NCBI GenBank assembly: GCA_963922415.1
Contig: CAWUIP010000002.1
Coordinates: 1-64,000 of the forward strand
Direction of reading: 5' to 3'
Length of the DNA stretch: 64,000 bases
DNA from: Aliishimia sp963922415
Lineage (GTDB): Bacteria; Pseudomonadota; Alphaproteobacteria; Rhodobacterales; Rhodobacteraceae
The notes beneath the pieces were generated by a model. That model saw nothing but the letters and a program-made list of their open reading frames with translations. It did no database searches and had not been told where the DNA came from. Below are positions 42,038 through 50,556 of this stretch, piece after piece; the first letter of the stretch is position 1; each line of letters opens with the position of its first letter. A program made the translations under genes and the position numbers.

Positions 42038-43042
42038 TCAGTCAAACGTGCCAGCGACGCGGCCCAGCAACATGAAGGCGCGCGTGGTCCGTGTGTCGGC
42101 CAATTGCGCAAGTTGCGCGTCTGTCGCACTCTCCACGAACTGCGAGACGATCTGGTCGAACTTGCGTAGAAAGTGGTGGGCTGCATCGCGGAAGATTGGA
42201 TCTTGCTTCATCCGTCCGGCGGCCAGGGCCAGCGGCGAGCGATCATGCACACCGCCGAGCGCTGCAATCGGCCGGCCGCGCTGGCCTTGCGCAAAGCTGC
42301 GCCAAATCTCAGGCCGCGCGCGATCTGGGCGCAAATCGTCCATATAGATCCCGTCCTGGCTGAGCAGCGTCAATACATCTTGCGCCGCCTGCACCAATTG
42401 GCTGGCATTCCTGTCCTTGAGCGCGCGGCGCAGCGCGGCAAAGCCCTCTTCGTCTTCCGCCGTTTCAGGGAAGTTCAAAGCGGCAATGAAGTCCTGCGGC
42501 GGCAGAGTTGACGGCGTCTCTGCGGATGGGTCTTCCAAGGCGAGTGTCGGCTGTGCGGGCAGGGGCGCGTCCGCGGCTTCGTCTGCGGGGTCATGTCGGG
42601 CCGAGGTGAACGTCGCCAACGTCGTTTCTGTTTTGCGGGCGGCGGCGGCAATCTCGTCCAACTTCTTTTCCACAGACCGCTCCATTGCCGAGCTTCGGTC
42701 ATGTTTCTGCGCGATATAGGCCTGCCGCATACCGTCCATGGCGGCCCGCAGGCGCTGCGTTTCTTCGCGCATCACCCGGGCAGACCGAGCCGCCATCGCG
42801 GCAACCCAAATCATCGACAGGGGCATCACAATGGCGATCAGGATCATGACACCCCGCAGCGCATCCAACGCGCCGTCTTGCGGACCGCGGGGCACCATCA
42901 CAAAGAAGCCCCCGACCATCAGCATCCAAACAACGCTGAGGACCGCCGCGATCACATCGGCCCGCGCGACGCCAGTGTCACGGGGTTTGTCGTATATGCC
43001 CAACGGTGTCGGCAGAGAGGGTTTGACAGAGTCGTCGGCCAT
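42038..43042 (-). CDS. Conserved hypothetical protein with two transmembrane segments and a coiled coil
   Basis: A 334-residue protein. Two hydrophobic segments (about residues 30-52 and 62-84) are followed by a charged helical region (about 87-145, REETQRLRAAMDGMRQAYIAQ, then AMERSVEKKLDEIAAAARK) likely to be coiled coil, and a Pro/Ala-rich linker. The C-terminal 130 residues seem globular. I recognise no family. It follows greA by seven bases, so the two may be co-transcribed. Confidence 0.65.
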   Translation of the reverse strand: MADDSVKPSLPTPLGIYDKPRDTGVARADVIAAVLSVVWMLMVGGFFVMVPRGPQDGALDALRGVMILIAIVMPLSMIWVAAMAARSARVMREETQRLRAAMDGMRQAYIAQKHDRSSAMERSVEKKLDEIAAAARKTETTLATFTSARHDPADEAADAPLPAQPTLALEDPSAETPSTLPPQDFIAALNFPETAEDEEGFAALRRALKDRNASQLVQAAQDVLTLLSQDGIYMDDLRPDRARPEIWRSFAQGQRGRPIAALGGVHDRSPLALAAGRMKQDPIFRDAAHHFLRKFDQIVSQFVESATDAQLAQLADTRTTRAFMLLGRVAGTFD

Positions 43043-43049
43043 GCGGCCG

Positions 43050-43520
43050 TCAAATATAATCTATCGACAGAATTTCATAGGACCGTTCGCCGCCCGGTGT
43101 GCGAACTTCCACGCTGTCGCCTTCATCCTTGCCGATCAGCGCCCGCGCAATCGGTGACTTGATGTTCAACAGACCGGCTTCCACGTTGGCTTCATGCTCG
43201 CCGACGATCTGCCAGGTCTTTTCCTCGTCCGTGTCTTCGTCGACCAGTTTGACCGTTGCGCCAAATTTGACAGAGCCCGACAGCTTTGTGGGGTCAATCA
43301 CCTCTGCCAGGCCTAAGATCCCTTCGATCTCTTGCACGCGGCCTTCGATAAAGCCCTGCTTTTCGCGCGCGGAGTGATATTCGGCGTTCTCTTTCAGATC
43401 GCCGAGCTCGCGTGCCTCGGCGATCGCTTGGATGATCGCCGGGCGCTCTTCGGTCTTGAGTTTCTTCAACTCAACTTCGAGCGCGGTATGCCCGCGCTTG
43501 GTCATCGGGATCTTTTCCAT
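43050..43520 (-). CDS. greA: Transcription elongation factor GreA
   Basis: A 156-residue GreA. The N-terminal coiled coil includes the basic/acidic tip ELGDLKENAEYHSAREKQG (about residues 36-54), which carries the acidic residues that enter the RNA polymerase secondary channel, and the C-terminal FKBP-like domain ends SPIARALIGKDEGDSVEVRTPGG. It rescues backtracked RNA polymerase by stimulating transcript cleavage. Start MEKIPMTKRG is the family start; an in-frame ATG six codons upstream is possible. Confidence 0.93.
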   Translation of the reverse strand: MEKIPMTKRGHTALEVELKKLKTEERPAIIQAIAEARELGDLKENAEYHSAREKQGFIEGRVQEIEGILGLAEVIDPTKLSGSVKFGATVKLVDEDTDEEKTWQIVGEHEANVEAGLLNIKSPIARALIGKDEGDSVEVRTPGGERSYEILSIDYI

Positions 43521-43633
43521 GGGTGTCGGCCTCGCCATCCACCCCGGCTGTCGCGCCGGGGGCGTTTAGAATGGCACGTACCTGACCCAATTCTCGCACA
43601 AGATGCAAGGCCTTCCGCGCAGGTTGCGCAAGA

Positions 43634-44014
43634 TCAAGCGTAGCTGACCACTTCGTATTCGATGCCGTCGTCATCGTGGAAATAGAAGCGCCGTCCGGGT
43701 TCGTAATCGGCGTGGCTGCCGGTTTCAAACCCGTGTGCTTTGATTTTGGCTTCCATCGCGCCGAGGTCGTCGACCGTGACGGCCAGATGGTTCAAGCCGC
43801 CGCGCGTGATGTAATTGTCATCCTTGGGCGCATTTGGGGCGCCCGGCGTGTAGAGGGCCAGGTATTGCGTGTCGGTGCCCACATGCACGGTGCGCCCAGA
43901 GGTCATCGCCGCCCCGGCCCAGCGGATTTTCCAACCAAAGAGGTCGCACATCCAAGCGGCTGTGGCATCGGGATCGGTGACGGTGAAGTTCGTGTGTTCA
44001 AGTTGTGCGGTCAT
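43634..44014 (-). CDS. Small VOC-family (glyoxalase/extradiol-like) protein under a sox box
   Basis: A 126-residue single-module vicinal-oxygen-chelate protein: LEHTNFTVTDPDATAAWMCDLFGWKI, then GLNHLAVTVDD and a C-terminal FYFHDDDGIEYEVVSYA. The His and Glu positions of the fold are present (H7, H76 and E120 approximately). It may act as a glyoxalase-like, thiol-transfer or antibiotic-binding protein. It is divergent from soxR and its promoter holds the sox box with a 19-bp spacer, so oxidative or redox-cycling stress probably induces it. Confidence 0.8.
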   Translation of the reverse strand: MTAQLEHTNFTVTDPDATAAWMCDLFGWKIRWAGAAMTSGRTVHVGTDTQYLALYTPGAPNAPKDDNYITRGGLNHLAVTVDDLGAMEAKIKAHGFETGSHADYEPGRRFYFHDDDGIEYEVVSYA

Positions 44015-44045
44015 CTCGCTTCCTTTTGGTGTGATTTGATCCTAC

Positions 44046-44075
44046 TGTAATTCCTCAAGTCCACTTGAGGTCAAG
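44046..44075 (-). promoter_or_regulatory. SoxR box in a 19-bp-spacer promoter for the VOC gene
   Basis: CCTCAAGTCCACTTGAGG (44053-44070) is a perfect 7-4-7 palindrome that agrees with the SoxR consensus CCTCAAG-N4-CTTGAGG. On the minus strand TTGACC (44070-44075) and TACAGT (44045-44050) flank it with a 19-base spacer, the overlong spacing typical of MerR-family activated promoters. SoxR should therefore activate the VOC gene. Confidence 0.8.
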
Positions 44076-44084
44076 GAGAGAGAC

Positions 44085-44558
44085 ATGCGCGATTCCGGTG
44101 GGTTAAGCATAGGTGCGATGGCCGCGCGGACCGGATTGGCGGTCTCGGCGATCCGGTACTACGAAGATCAGGGGCTGATTCACCCCTGGCGCAACGCGGG
44201 CGGGCAGCGGCGGTTTCAGCGGGCCGATATCCGGCGTCTGAGCTTTGTCATCGCAGCCCAGCAGTTCGGCTTTTCGCTGGAGCATATCCGGGCCGAGCTG
44301 GACAAGCTGCCCAAAACCCGTGCCCCGTCGAAATCCGACTGGGCGCGCGTGTCTAAGGCCTTTCGCCGGGAGTTGGATGCCCGGATCGCGGCGCTGACAG
44401 CCTTGCGGGAGACACTGGACGGCTGCATCGGCTGCGGCTGCCTGAGCCTGGAGGTCTGCGCGCTGTACAATGCCCGCGACAAGGCCGCCGCGCGGGGCGC
44501 GGGCCCGCGTTACCTGATGGGGGATCGTGCTTCGGACATTCCGGATGCTGTGCGCTGA
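44085..44558 (+). CDS. soxR: Redox-sensitive transcriptional activator SoxR
   Basis: A 157-residue MerR-family regulator: LSIGAMAARTGLAVSAIRYYEDQGLI helix-turn-helix, a dimerisation helix, and the [2Fe-2S] cluster motif CIGCGCLSLEVC with C114, C117, C119 and C125, the CxxCxCx5C pattern of SoxR. It is activated by redox-active compounds. AAGGAG precedes the ATG. No soxS is present, as is usual outside enterobacteria; the divergent VOC gene with the sox box is the visible target. Confidence 0.93.
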   Translation: MRDSGGLSIGAMAARTGLAVSAIRYYEDQGLIHPWRNAGGQRRFQRADIRRLSFVIAAQQFGFSLEHIRAELDKLPKTRAPSKSDWARVSKAFRRELDARIAALTALRETLDGCIGCGCLSLEVCALYNARDKAAARGAGPRYLMGDRASDIPDAVR

Positions 44559-44571
44559 GGTTGCACAGTCT

Positions 44572-45624
44572 TTAGTCAAGCGGTGCGTGCAGGCGCGTCT
44601 CAGCCGTGATGATCCCGCCGCGCGCGCCAATCTCAATGGAGCCGTACCGCTCTTTGAACACCTCGGGCAGGGGGCGGTCCCCGGGCAGGGAGAGCCATAG
44701 CCGCAACAGGTGACGCCGCCGCGCCGGATCCGGCCAGTCGGTAAACCCGGTGCGGTCATGGAGTTGCCCGTGGTTGTAGACAAATTGCATATCACCGGGC
44801 TTGAGCCGCATTCTGATATGCAGCGCGGGATCGTTGGCCAGGGCGTCAAACATATCGAGTGCGGCAACGTGGTCCGGCGTCAGCCGCATCGCCTCGGGGA
44901 AGCGTTGTGCTGCGTCGATATATTGGCGCTGGTAGAACACCGTCAGGTGGCCCGCATGCCAGGAGAGCGGCGGGATGGTCATGAAGGGCAGCATACCTTC
45001 GGGCACTTCCCCGCGCCGGTCCGTGGCAATCGGATCAAAGAGCTTTTCAAGAAGGTCAGGGCGCGCGGCGCGCATGTCGTTCACGATGCTTTCGGCGCTG
45101 ACAAGAAGGCTATCGCCGCCCTCTTTGGCCTCGGCCAGGCACAGCAGGCCCACCACATCGGCACTGTCCGTGTGAAAGGTCTGCCGCTCTGCGGTTTGAT
45201 AGATCCGCGTGCCGGGATGGGCTGCATCCGCGCCCGTGTCGCGCACATGACCCAAGATGTGGCCCGCCGCATTCTGTGACCGTGCCGACCCAAGATGCGC
45301 GCCGATGCCGCAAAAGATGCAGGCGGCCGTTTTCTGGTCATATCGGTCAATGGGCAGGCCGGTCAGAACCTCGACCCCGGTGCCGTGCAAGAGTGTCGAG
45401 GCCAGTTGATGCAGATGCCCCGCAAAGCCGCGCAGCGGAAAGCTATCTGCTGTGATCTCGCCAATATCGCGTCCGGTGGCAAGATAGACCGCCGCAGCGT
45501 GCTCCAGATCTTCGATATCGGCCGGGGTCAAGTGGTACCGCCACGTGCCCGGATCGGCCAAATCCGCCGCGCGCCACGCGCTGGGTCCGTCGAAACGGTC
45601 AGGCAAATCTGCTGGCAATGGCAT
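44572..45624 (-). CDS. TauD/TfdA-family Fe(II)/2-oxoglutarate dioxygenase
   Basis: A 350-residue protein with the double-stranded beta-helix iron motif: HTD (H151, D153) in ERQTFHTDSADVVGLL, a distal His in FVYNHGQLHDR and the following RRRHLLRLWL arginine that binds 2-oxoglutarate. Such enzymes hydroxylate taurine, herbicides, carnitine precursors and similar compounds; the substrate cannot be inferred. GGAGG precedes the ATG at 45624, which decides against an in-frame start eight codons upstream. It is not obviously in an operon with its neighbours. Confidence 0.83.
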   Translation of the reverse strand: MPLPADLPDRFDGPSAWRAADLADPGTWRYHLTPADIEDLEHAAAVYLATGRDIGEITADSFPLRGFAGHLHQLASTLLHGTGVEVLTGLPIDRYDQKTAACIFCGIGAHLGSARSQNAAGHILGHVRDTGADAAHPGTRIYQTAERQTFHTDSADVVGLLCLAEAKEGGDSLLVSAESIVNDMRAARPDLLEKLFDPIATDRRGEVPEGMLPFMTIPPLSWHAGHLTVFYQRQYIDAAQRFPEAMRLTPDHVAALDMFDALANDPALHIRMRLKPGDMQFVYNHGQLHDRTGFTDWPDPARRRHLLRLWLSLPGDRPLPEVFKERYGSIEIGARGGIITAETRLHAPLD

Positions 45625-45805
45625 CGCATCCTCCGTCTTTTGAGGCACTGAAGCTTTGGAATGGCCGGTTTGTCAAATTGACGCGTTGAACAGGCGGCGC
45701 TGTGCGACAAATATCGCTGCGTCGTGATTGTAAAGACGCCTGCCTTGAGATAGCGGGGATTGACTGAGACAGCCGCGCATAGCGCATGCCAGATGGGAGC
45801 CAGTA

Positions 45806-47458
45806 ATGTCTGAGATTGAACGCGAAGCGATGGAATACGACGTCGTCATCGTGGGGGCGGGGCCTGCGGGGTTAAGCGCGGCGATCCGGCTGAAGCAGTT
45901 GGATGCGGACCTGAATGTGGTTGTCTTGGAAAAGGGCTCAGAGGTGGGCGCGCATATCCTGTCGGGCGCGGTTTTGGACCCTTCAGGCCTCGACCGGTTG
46001 ATGCCCGATTGGAAAGAGAAGGGCGCGCCGCTGAACGTGCCTGTGAAAGAGGACAATTTCTATGTTTTGGGCGAGGCGGGTCAGATCCGGTTGCCCAACT
46101 GGATGATGCCGCCCCTGATGAACAACCACGGCAATTACATCGTCTCGATGGGCAATGTGTGCCGCTGGATGGCCGAACAAGCCGAAGAGATGGGTGTTGA
46201 GATCTTCCCGGGCATGGCTTGCTCTGAGCTGGTCTATGGCGACGATGGCGAAGTCAGAGGCGTGGTGGCTGGGGTTTTTGGGCTGGAGCCCGACGGATCC
46301 ATCGGCGAAGGCACGGAGCCTGGGATGGAGCTTTTGGGCAAATACGTGTTCCTGTCCGAAGGCGTGCGCGGGAGCCTCTCCAAAGAGGTGATTGCGAAAT
46401 ACGACCTGGACGCGGAGTGCGACGTACCGAAGTTCGGCATTGGCATGAAAGAGATCTGGGAAGTTGATCCCGCCAAGCACAACGAGGGCGAAGTGACCCA
46501 CACTATGGGTTGGCCTTTGGGGTTCAAGAACTCGGGCGGTTCTTTCGTCTATCACCTTGATAACAATCAGGTCTATGTCGGCTACATCGTCGATCTGAAC
46601 TACAAGAACCCGCATCTGTACCCATACATGGAGTTCCAGCGGTTCAAGCATCACCCCAAGATCGCGGCGCTGCTGGAAGGCGGGCGGCGCGTGGCCTATG
46701 GCGCTCGGGCGGTGACCAAGGGCGGGTTCCAGTCGATCCCGCAAGTGTCTTTCCCGGGCGGCGCACTTTTGGGCTGCTCGGCCGGTCTGGTGAATTTGCC
46801 GCGGATCAAGGGTAACCACAACGCGATGCATTCTGGCATTGAGGCGGCCGAAGCCGCGCACGCGGCGATCAAGGCGGGCCGTGGTGGCGACCGGTTGGTG
46901 GCCTATGACCGCGCGTTGAAGACCGGCGCTGTGGGCAAAGACCTGAAGCGTGTGCGCAACGTGGCACCTTTGAACGGCAAATACGGCCCGCTGGGAGGGC
47001 TGACGCTGGGCGGCTTTGACATGTGGGTCCAAACGCTTCTGGGCGTGTCACCTTTCGGGACCGTGGGTCACGGCAAGACGGACGCCGCCTCGACCGAGCC
47101 GGCCAAGGACCACGCGCCGATCGATTATCCGAAGCCCGACGGCAAGCTCAGCTTTGACCGGCTGACCAATGTGTCCTTCTCGATGACCAACCACGAGGAA
47201 AGCCAACCGGCGCATCTGCGTCTGACGGATGCGGCCAAGCCGATTGAGGTCAATCTGCCGACCTATGCCGAGCCTGCGCAGCGCTATTGTCCGGCAGGTG
47301 TTTACGAAGTGGTCGAAGAAGAGGGGCAGGATGCGCGGTTTGTGATCAACTTCCAGAACTGCGTGCACTGCAAGACCTGCGACATCAAAGACCCCAGCCA
47401 GAATATCACATGGGTGACGCCGCAGGGCGGGGATGGCCCCAACTATCCGAATATGTGA
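45806..47458 (+). CDS. Electron transfer flavoprotein:ubiquinone oxidoreductase
   Basis: A 550-residue membrane-associated flavoprotein. FAD motif GAGPAG (17-22), the ubiquinone-region KGGFQSIPQVSFPGGALLG, and the C-terminal [4Fe-4S] motif with YCPAG, then NCVHCKTCDIKDPSQNI. It takes electrons from reduced ETF, which serves acyl-CoA and amino acid dehydrogenases, and reduces ubiquinone. It would serve the long acyl-CoA dehydrogenase at 31608-33320 as well as others. GGGAG precedes the ATG. Its last 53 bases overlap the PilZ-like gene of the opposite strand. Confidence 0.93.
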   Translation: MSEIEREAMEYDVVIVGAGPAGLSAAIRLKQLDADLNVVVLEKGSEVGAHILSGAVLDPSGLDRLMPDWKEKGAPLNVPVKEDNFYVLGEAGQIRLPNWMMPPLMNNHGNYIVSMGNVCRWMAEQAEEMGVEIFPGMACSELVYGDDGEVRGVVAGVFGLEPDGSIGEGTEPGMELLGKYVFLSEGVRGSLSKEVIAKYDLDAECDVPKFGIGMKEIWEVDPAKHNEGEVTHTMGWPLGFKNSGGSFVYHLDNNQVYVGYIVDLNYKNPHLYPYMEFQRFKHHPKIAALLEGGRRVAYGARAVTKGGFQSIPQVSFPGGALLGCSAGLVNLPRIKGNHNAMHSGIEAAEAAHAAIKAGRGGDRLVAYDRALKTGAVGKDLKRVRNVAPLNGKYGPLGGLTLGGFDMWVQTLLGVSPFGTVGHGKTDAASTEPAKDHAPIDYPKPDGKLSFDRLTNVSFSMTNHEESQPAHLRLTDAAKPIEVNLPTYAEPAQRYCPAGVYEVVEEEGQDARFVINFQNCVHCKTCDIKDPSQNITWVTPQGGDGPNYPNM

Positions 47459-47837
47459 TGGAGCTGTGGCCGTGCCCAAACGCGCGGCGCTTTAGCATAA
47501 AGTCGATATGTCGGCTCAGCGTCGCGATACGGTGACTGGGCAAAGCAAAGGTCGTGCCAAGCGTTTTGCCGGTTGCCCAACACTGTTCAAGCGGCAGGTT
47601 TGCAAGGCCCGGTATCTCTAGCACGACCCGGTGCCCCGTAAGCTTTGTCCCGTGATGCGCGGGATAGAGCGCAAGCTTGGTGCCACGGTAGGAGATATCG
47701 CCAAGAACGATTGGCACCGCCTCGCCATCAATCCGCAGAACGCAAAGCTTGCTGGCCGGGTGGCGCACGTCCTGCCGTCGGCCCGGGCCTGCGTCCAAAA
47801 ACCTATTCGGGTGCTTCCACGCCACGGCGCGCCTCAC
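47406..47837 (-). CDS. PilZ domain-like protein
   Basis: A 143-residue protein with GRRQDVRHP (about residues 19-27) and, after a strand, LGDISYRGTKLAL, which together match the RxxxR and DxSxxG motifs of PilZ domains that bind cyclic di-GMP. The following strands GHRVVLEIPGL and EQCWATGKTLGTTF are in the order of the PilZ barrel. Start is GTG at 47837; an ATG four bases upstream is out of frame. The gene ends inside the 3' end of the ETF-ubiquinone oxidoreductase gene. Without a search the assignment is moderate. Confidence 0.55.
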   Translation of the reverse strand: MRRAVAWKHPNRFLDAGPGRRQDVRHPASKLCVLRIDGEAVPIVLGDISYRGTKLALYPAHHGTKLTGHRVVLEIPGLANLPLEQCWATGKTLGTTFALPSHRIATLSRHIDFMLKRRAFGHGHSSITYSDSWGHPRPAASPM

Positions 47838-48016
47838 TCATACTCACAACTCCACTCTGGTTAGTTGGAAAGTCTTAACGTTTGGTGGGCATGCCTACAG
47901 CATGGCGTTAAACTTGGGCTTTGTTGCAAACCTGACGGCTTGTTTAACCAGATTGCATTGAACGGTGCCTGCAACCTGTTAGTGTCTCGCGTCAGAGCCT
48001 TGGATAGGAGTTTTGG

Positions 48017-49732
48017 ATGATCAATCGCTTGTATGCTGTCGCGTGTTTTCTTTTCAGCGTTTGGGTCGCGAGTGTTGGTGCCTCGGATAGCCTATCGGGC
48101 TCTTACCTGGCAGCGCGGCAGGCCGAAGAGCGTCACGATTATGCGGCCGCATCGCGGTACTACACGCGGGCCTTGGTGCTTGCCCCCGGAAATGCCGATG
48201 TGATGGAGTCGCTCACTCTGGCACGCTTGCTGCAAGGGCAGTTTGAGCCTGCCGTCACCGTCGCCCAAGCCATGGACGAACGCGGGATGCGCAGCCAAGT
48301 CGCGAATATGGCGCTTGCGACGGACCTTGCGCGGCGCGGTGCGTTCGAAGCCCTAGCAGCCCGGGTTAAAACCGATGGCGAAGGCATCGGCCCGCTTGTC
48401 GACGGGCTTATCGCAGCCTGGTCGCTTTTGGGAACGGGCGATACGGCTGCGTCCTTTGGCGCGTTCGACGCGCTGGCAGCAGAGCAAGGTTTGCGCGGCT
48501 TTGCCCTTTACCACAAGGCGCTTGCGATGGCGCAGAGTGGCGATTTTGCCGGCGCAGAGGCGATTTTCGCCGATGACACGAATGGCGTCGTGCAAATGAC
48601 GCGCCGCGGCGCGATGGCGCGGGCCGAAGTCTTGTCCCAACTGGGACGTAATGCGGACGCGCTCGACAGCCTAACAGCGGCCTTCGGTCCGGTGACCGAC
48701 CCAGGCGTGACGGCGATGCGTGCGGCTTTGGCGGAGGGCGGTAAGGTGCCTTTCTCGCATATTCGCACAGTCCAAGATGGTGTTGCGGAAGTTTACTACT
48801 CTATCGCGGCGGCGCTGACGAGCGAAGCACAGCCAGACTATACGTTGCTTTATGCGCGCGTTGCGCAAGTCCTTCGGCCCGACCATGTGGATGCGCTTTT
48901 GCTTGTCGCCGATCTTTTGGACGATCTGCGTCAGTTTGAGTTGGCGATTGAGGCTTATGCGCAAGTGCCACGTAACCATGTGGACTATCACGCTGCTGAA
49001 CTTGGGCGCGTGGCTGCGCTTCGGGCGCTGGAAAAGCCGGACGCCGCGATTGAAGTTTTGAAGAACCTGTCCGAGACGCACGGCCATCTTGCGTCTGTGC
49101 ACTCCACGCTTGGGGACGTTTACCGTGGCCAAAAGGCATTTGCGGAAGCCGTCGACGCCTATGATCAGGCGTTGGCGCAGATGCAAGGTGACACGCCGCG
49201 TGCGGCTTGGTTTGTCTATTATGCGCGCGCAATTGCGTATGAACGTCAGTCGCTTTGGCCGCAGGCGGAGGCAGATTTTCGTCGTGCCTTAGAGCTGGAG
49301 CCAGACCAGCCACAAGTCTTGAACTATCTTGGATACTCTCTGGTCGAAAAGCAGATCAAGCTGGATGAAGCCTTAGAGATGATCGAGCGTGCGGTCGCTG
49401 GTCGTCCAGACTCCGGTTACATCGTCGACAGCCTAGGATGGGTGCTCTATCGGCTTGGACGCTATGAAGAGGCTGTTGGCCATATGGAGCGCGCCGTGGA
49501 ATTGATGCCAGTGGACCCTGTGGTCAACGACCACTTGGGCGATGTCTATTGGGCTGTGGGGCGCGCGCGTGAGGCGGAGTTCCAGTGGTCCCGCGCGCTG
49601 TCTTTCATCAATGAAGAGAACAACGAGACCGAGGCTGACCCGGATCGTATCCGCCGCAAGATGCAGGTTGGCTTGGATGTTGTTTTGGAAGAAGAGGGTG
49701 CCGATCCGCTGAAAGTCGCGGATGACAATTGA
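48017..49732 (+). CDS. Exported tetratricopeptide repeat protein
   Basis: A 571-residue protein with a signal peptide (about residues 1-22, GAS cleavage) followed by TPR units throughout: AARQAEERHDYAAASRYYTRA, LGDVYRGQKAFAEAVDAYDQA, YARAIAYERQSLWPQAEADF and YRLGRYEEAVGHMERAVEL are good examples. It probably acts in the periplasm as a scaffold. TAGGAG lies upstream of the ATG. Its last 11 bases overlap ispE, an arrangement common in Rhodobacterales. Confidence 0.85.
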   Translation: MINRLYAVACFLFSVWVASVGASDSLSGSYLAARQAEERHDYAAASRYYTRALVLAPGNADVMESLTLARLLQGQFEPAVTVAQAMDERGMRSQVANMALATDLARRGAFEALAARVKTDGEGIGPLVDGLIAAWSLLGTGDTAASFGAFDALAAEQGLRGFALYHKALAMAQSGDFAGAEAIFADDTNGVVQMTRRGAMARAEVLSQLGRNADALDSLTAAFGPVTDPGVTAMRAALAEGGKVPFSHIRTVQDGVAEVYYSIAAALTSEAQPDYTLLYARVAQVLRPDHVDALLLVADLLDDLRQFELAIEAYAQVPRNHVDYHAAELGRVAALRALEKPDAAIEVLKNLSETHGHLASVHSTLGDVYRGQKAFAEAVDAYDQALAQMQGDTPRAAWFVYYARAIAYERQSLWPQAEADFRRALELEPDQPQVLNYLGYSLVEKQIKLDEALEMIERAVAGRPDSGYIVDSLGWVLYRLGRYEEAVGHMERAVELMPVDPVVNDHLGDVYWAVGRAREAEFQWSRALSFINEENNETEADPDRIRRKMQVGLDVVLEEEGADPLKVADDN

Positions 49733-50549
49733 AGCCTTCGCTCCGGCAAAGGTAAATCTGGCGCTGCATGTGACAGGTCAACGCGACGATGGGTACCATG
49801 TGCTGGACAGCTTGGTGGTGTTTGCCGATGTGGGGGATCGGTTGTCTCTGACGCCCGGTGCTGCGCTGTCTTTGGAGGTGACGGGGCCTTTTGCGGCGGG
49901 TGTGCCGGCTGATCCGCGCAATCTGGTCTGGCGCGCTGCTGAACTGTCCGGGTGGGCAGGACATATCCATTTGGAAAAGCATCTGCCGCACGGCGGCGGC
50001 ATTGGTGGCGGATCTGCTGACGCAGCAGCGGTCTTGCGTGCCTTGGCGTTTGGCGGAGATGCGACAGCACTCGGCGCGGACGTGCCCGTGTGCGTTCACA
50101 GCGGGGCCGCCCGTATGCGCGGTATCGGCGATTGGGTAGATCCCGTGGCGCATGTCCCCGCCATGCCCGCGCTTTTGGTCAATCCAGGCCACCATCTTGC
50201 GACACCAGACGTCTTCAGAGGGCTCACACGGCGCGACAACCCGCCTTTGCAGGCGCTGCCAAACGCGCAGCAACCTCTGGACAGTTGGTACGACTGGCTG
50301 TCTCTACAGCGCAACGATCTCGAGGAACCTGCGCAACGTATTGCACCCGAAGTGGCGCGCGTCCTTCGGCGGCTCGACACCGCGTCTGACGTCCGGCTTG
50401 TCCGCATGTCGGGGTCGGGCAGCACCTGTTTTGCGCTTTTTGGCACGCGCAACGCGGCACACTTGGCACAACAACAGATCGCCTTAGAGCACCCCGCATG
50501 GTGGTGTCAGGTCGTCACGCTTAATCCTGGAATGGCCCTGGTGCAGTGA
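49722..50549 (+). CDS. ispE: 4-diphosphocytidyl-2-C-methyl-D-erythritol kinase
   Basis: A 275-residue GHMP kinase: FAPAKVNLALHVTGQRDDGYH at the N-terminus, the ATP loop LPHGGGIGGGSADAAAVL (about residues 88-105) and the C-terminal MSGSGSTCFALF. It phosphorylates CDP-methylerythritol in the non-mevalonate isoprenoid pathway. It overlaps the TPR gene by 11 bases and converges with the RND permease gene. Essential core gene. Confidence 0.92.
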   Translation: MTIEAFAPAKVNLALHVTGQRDDGYHVLDSLVVFADVGDRLSLTPGAALSLEVTGPFAAGVPADPRNLVWRAAELSGWAGHIHLEKHLPHGGGIGGGSADAAAVLRALAFGGDATALGADVPVCVHSGAARMRGIGDWVDPVAHVPAMPALLVNPGHHLATPDVFRGLTRRDNPPLQALPNAQQPLDSWYDWLSLQRNDLEEPAQRIAPEVARVLRRLDTASDVRLVRMSGSGSTCFALFGTRNAAHLAQQQIALEHPAWWCQVVTLNPGMALVQ

Positions 50550-50556
50550 TCGCGGG

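Noticed and set aside
45983..47032. 349-codon minus-strand frame opposite the ETF-ubiquinone oxidoreductase gene
   Set aside because: It is a shadow of the sense gene, whose FAD and iron-sulfur motifs are complete.
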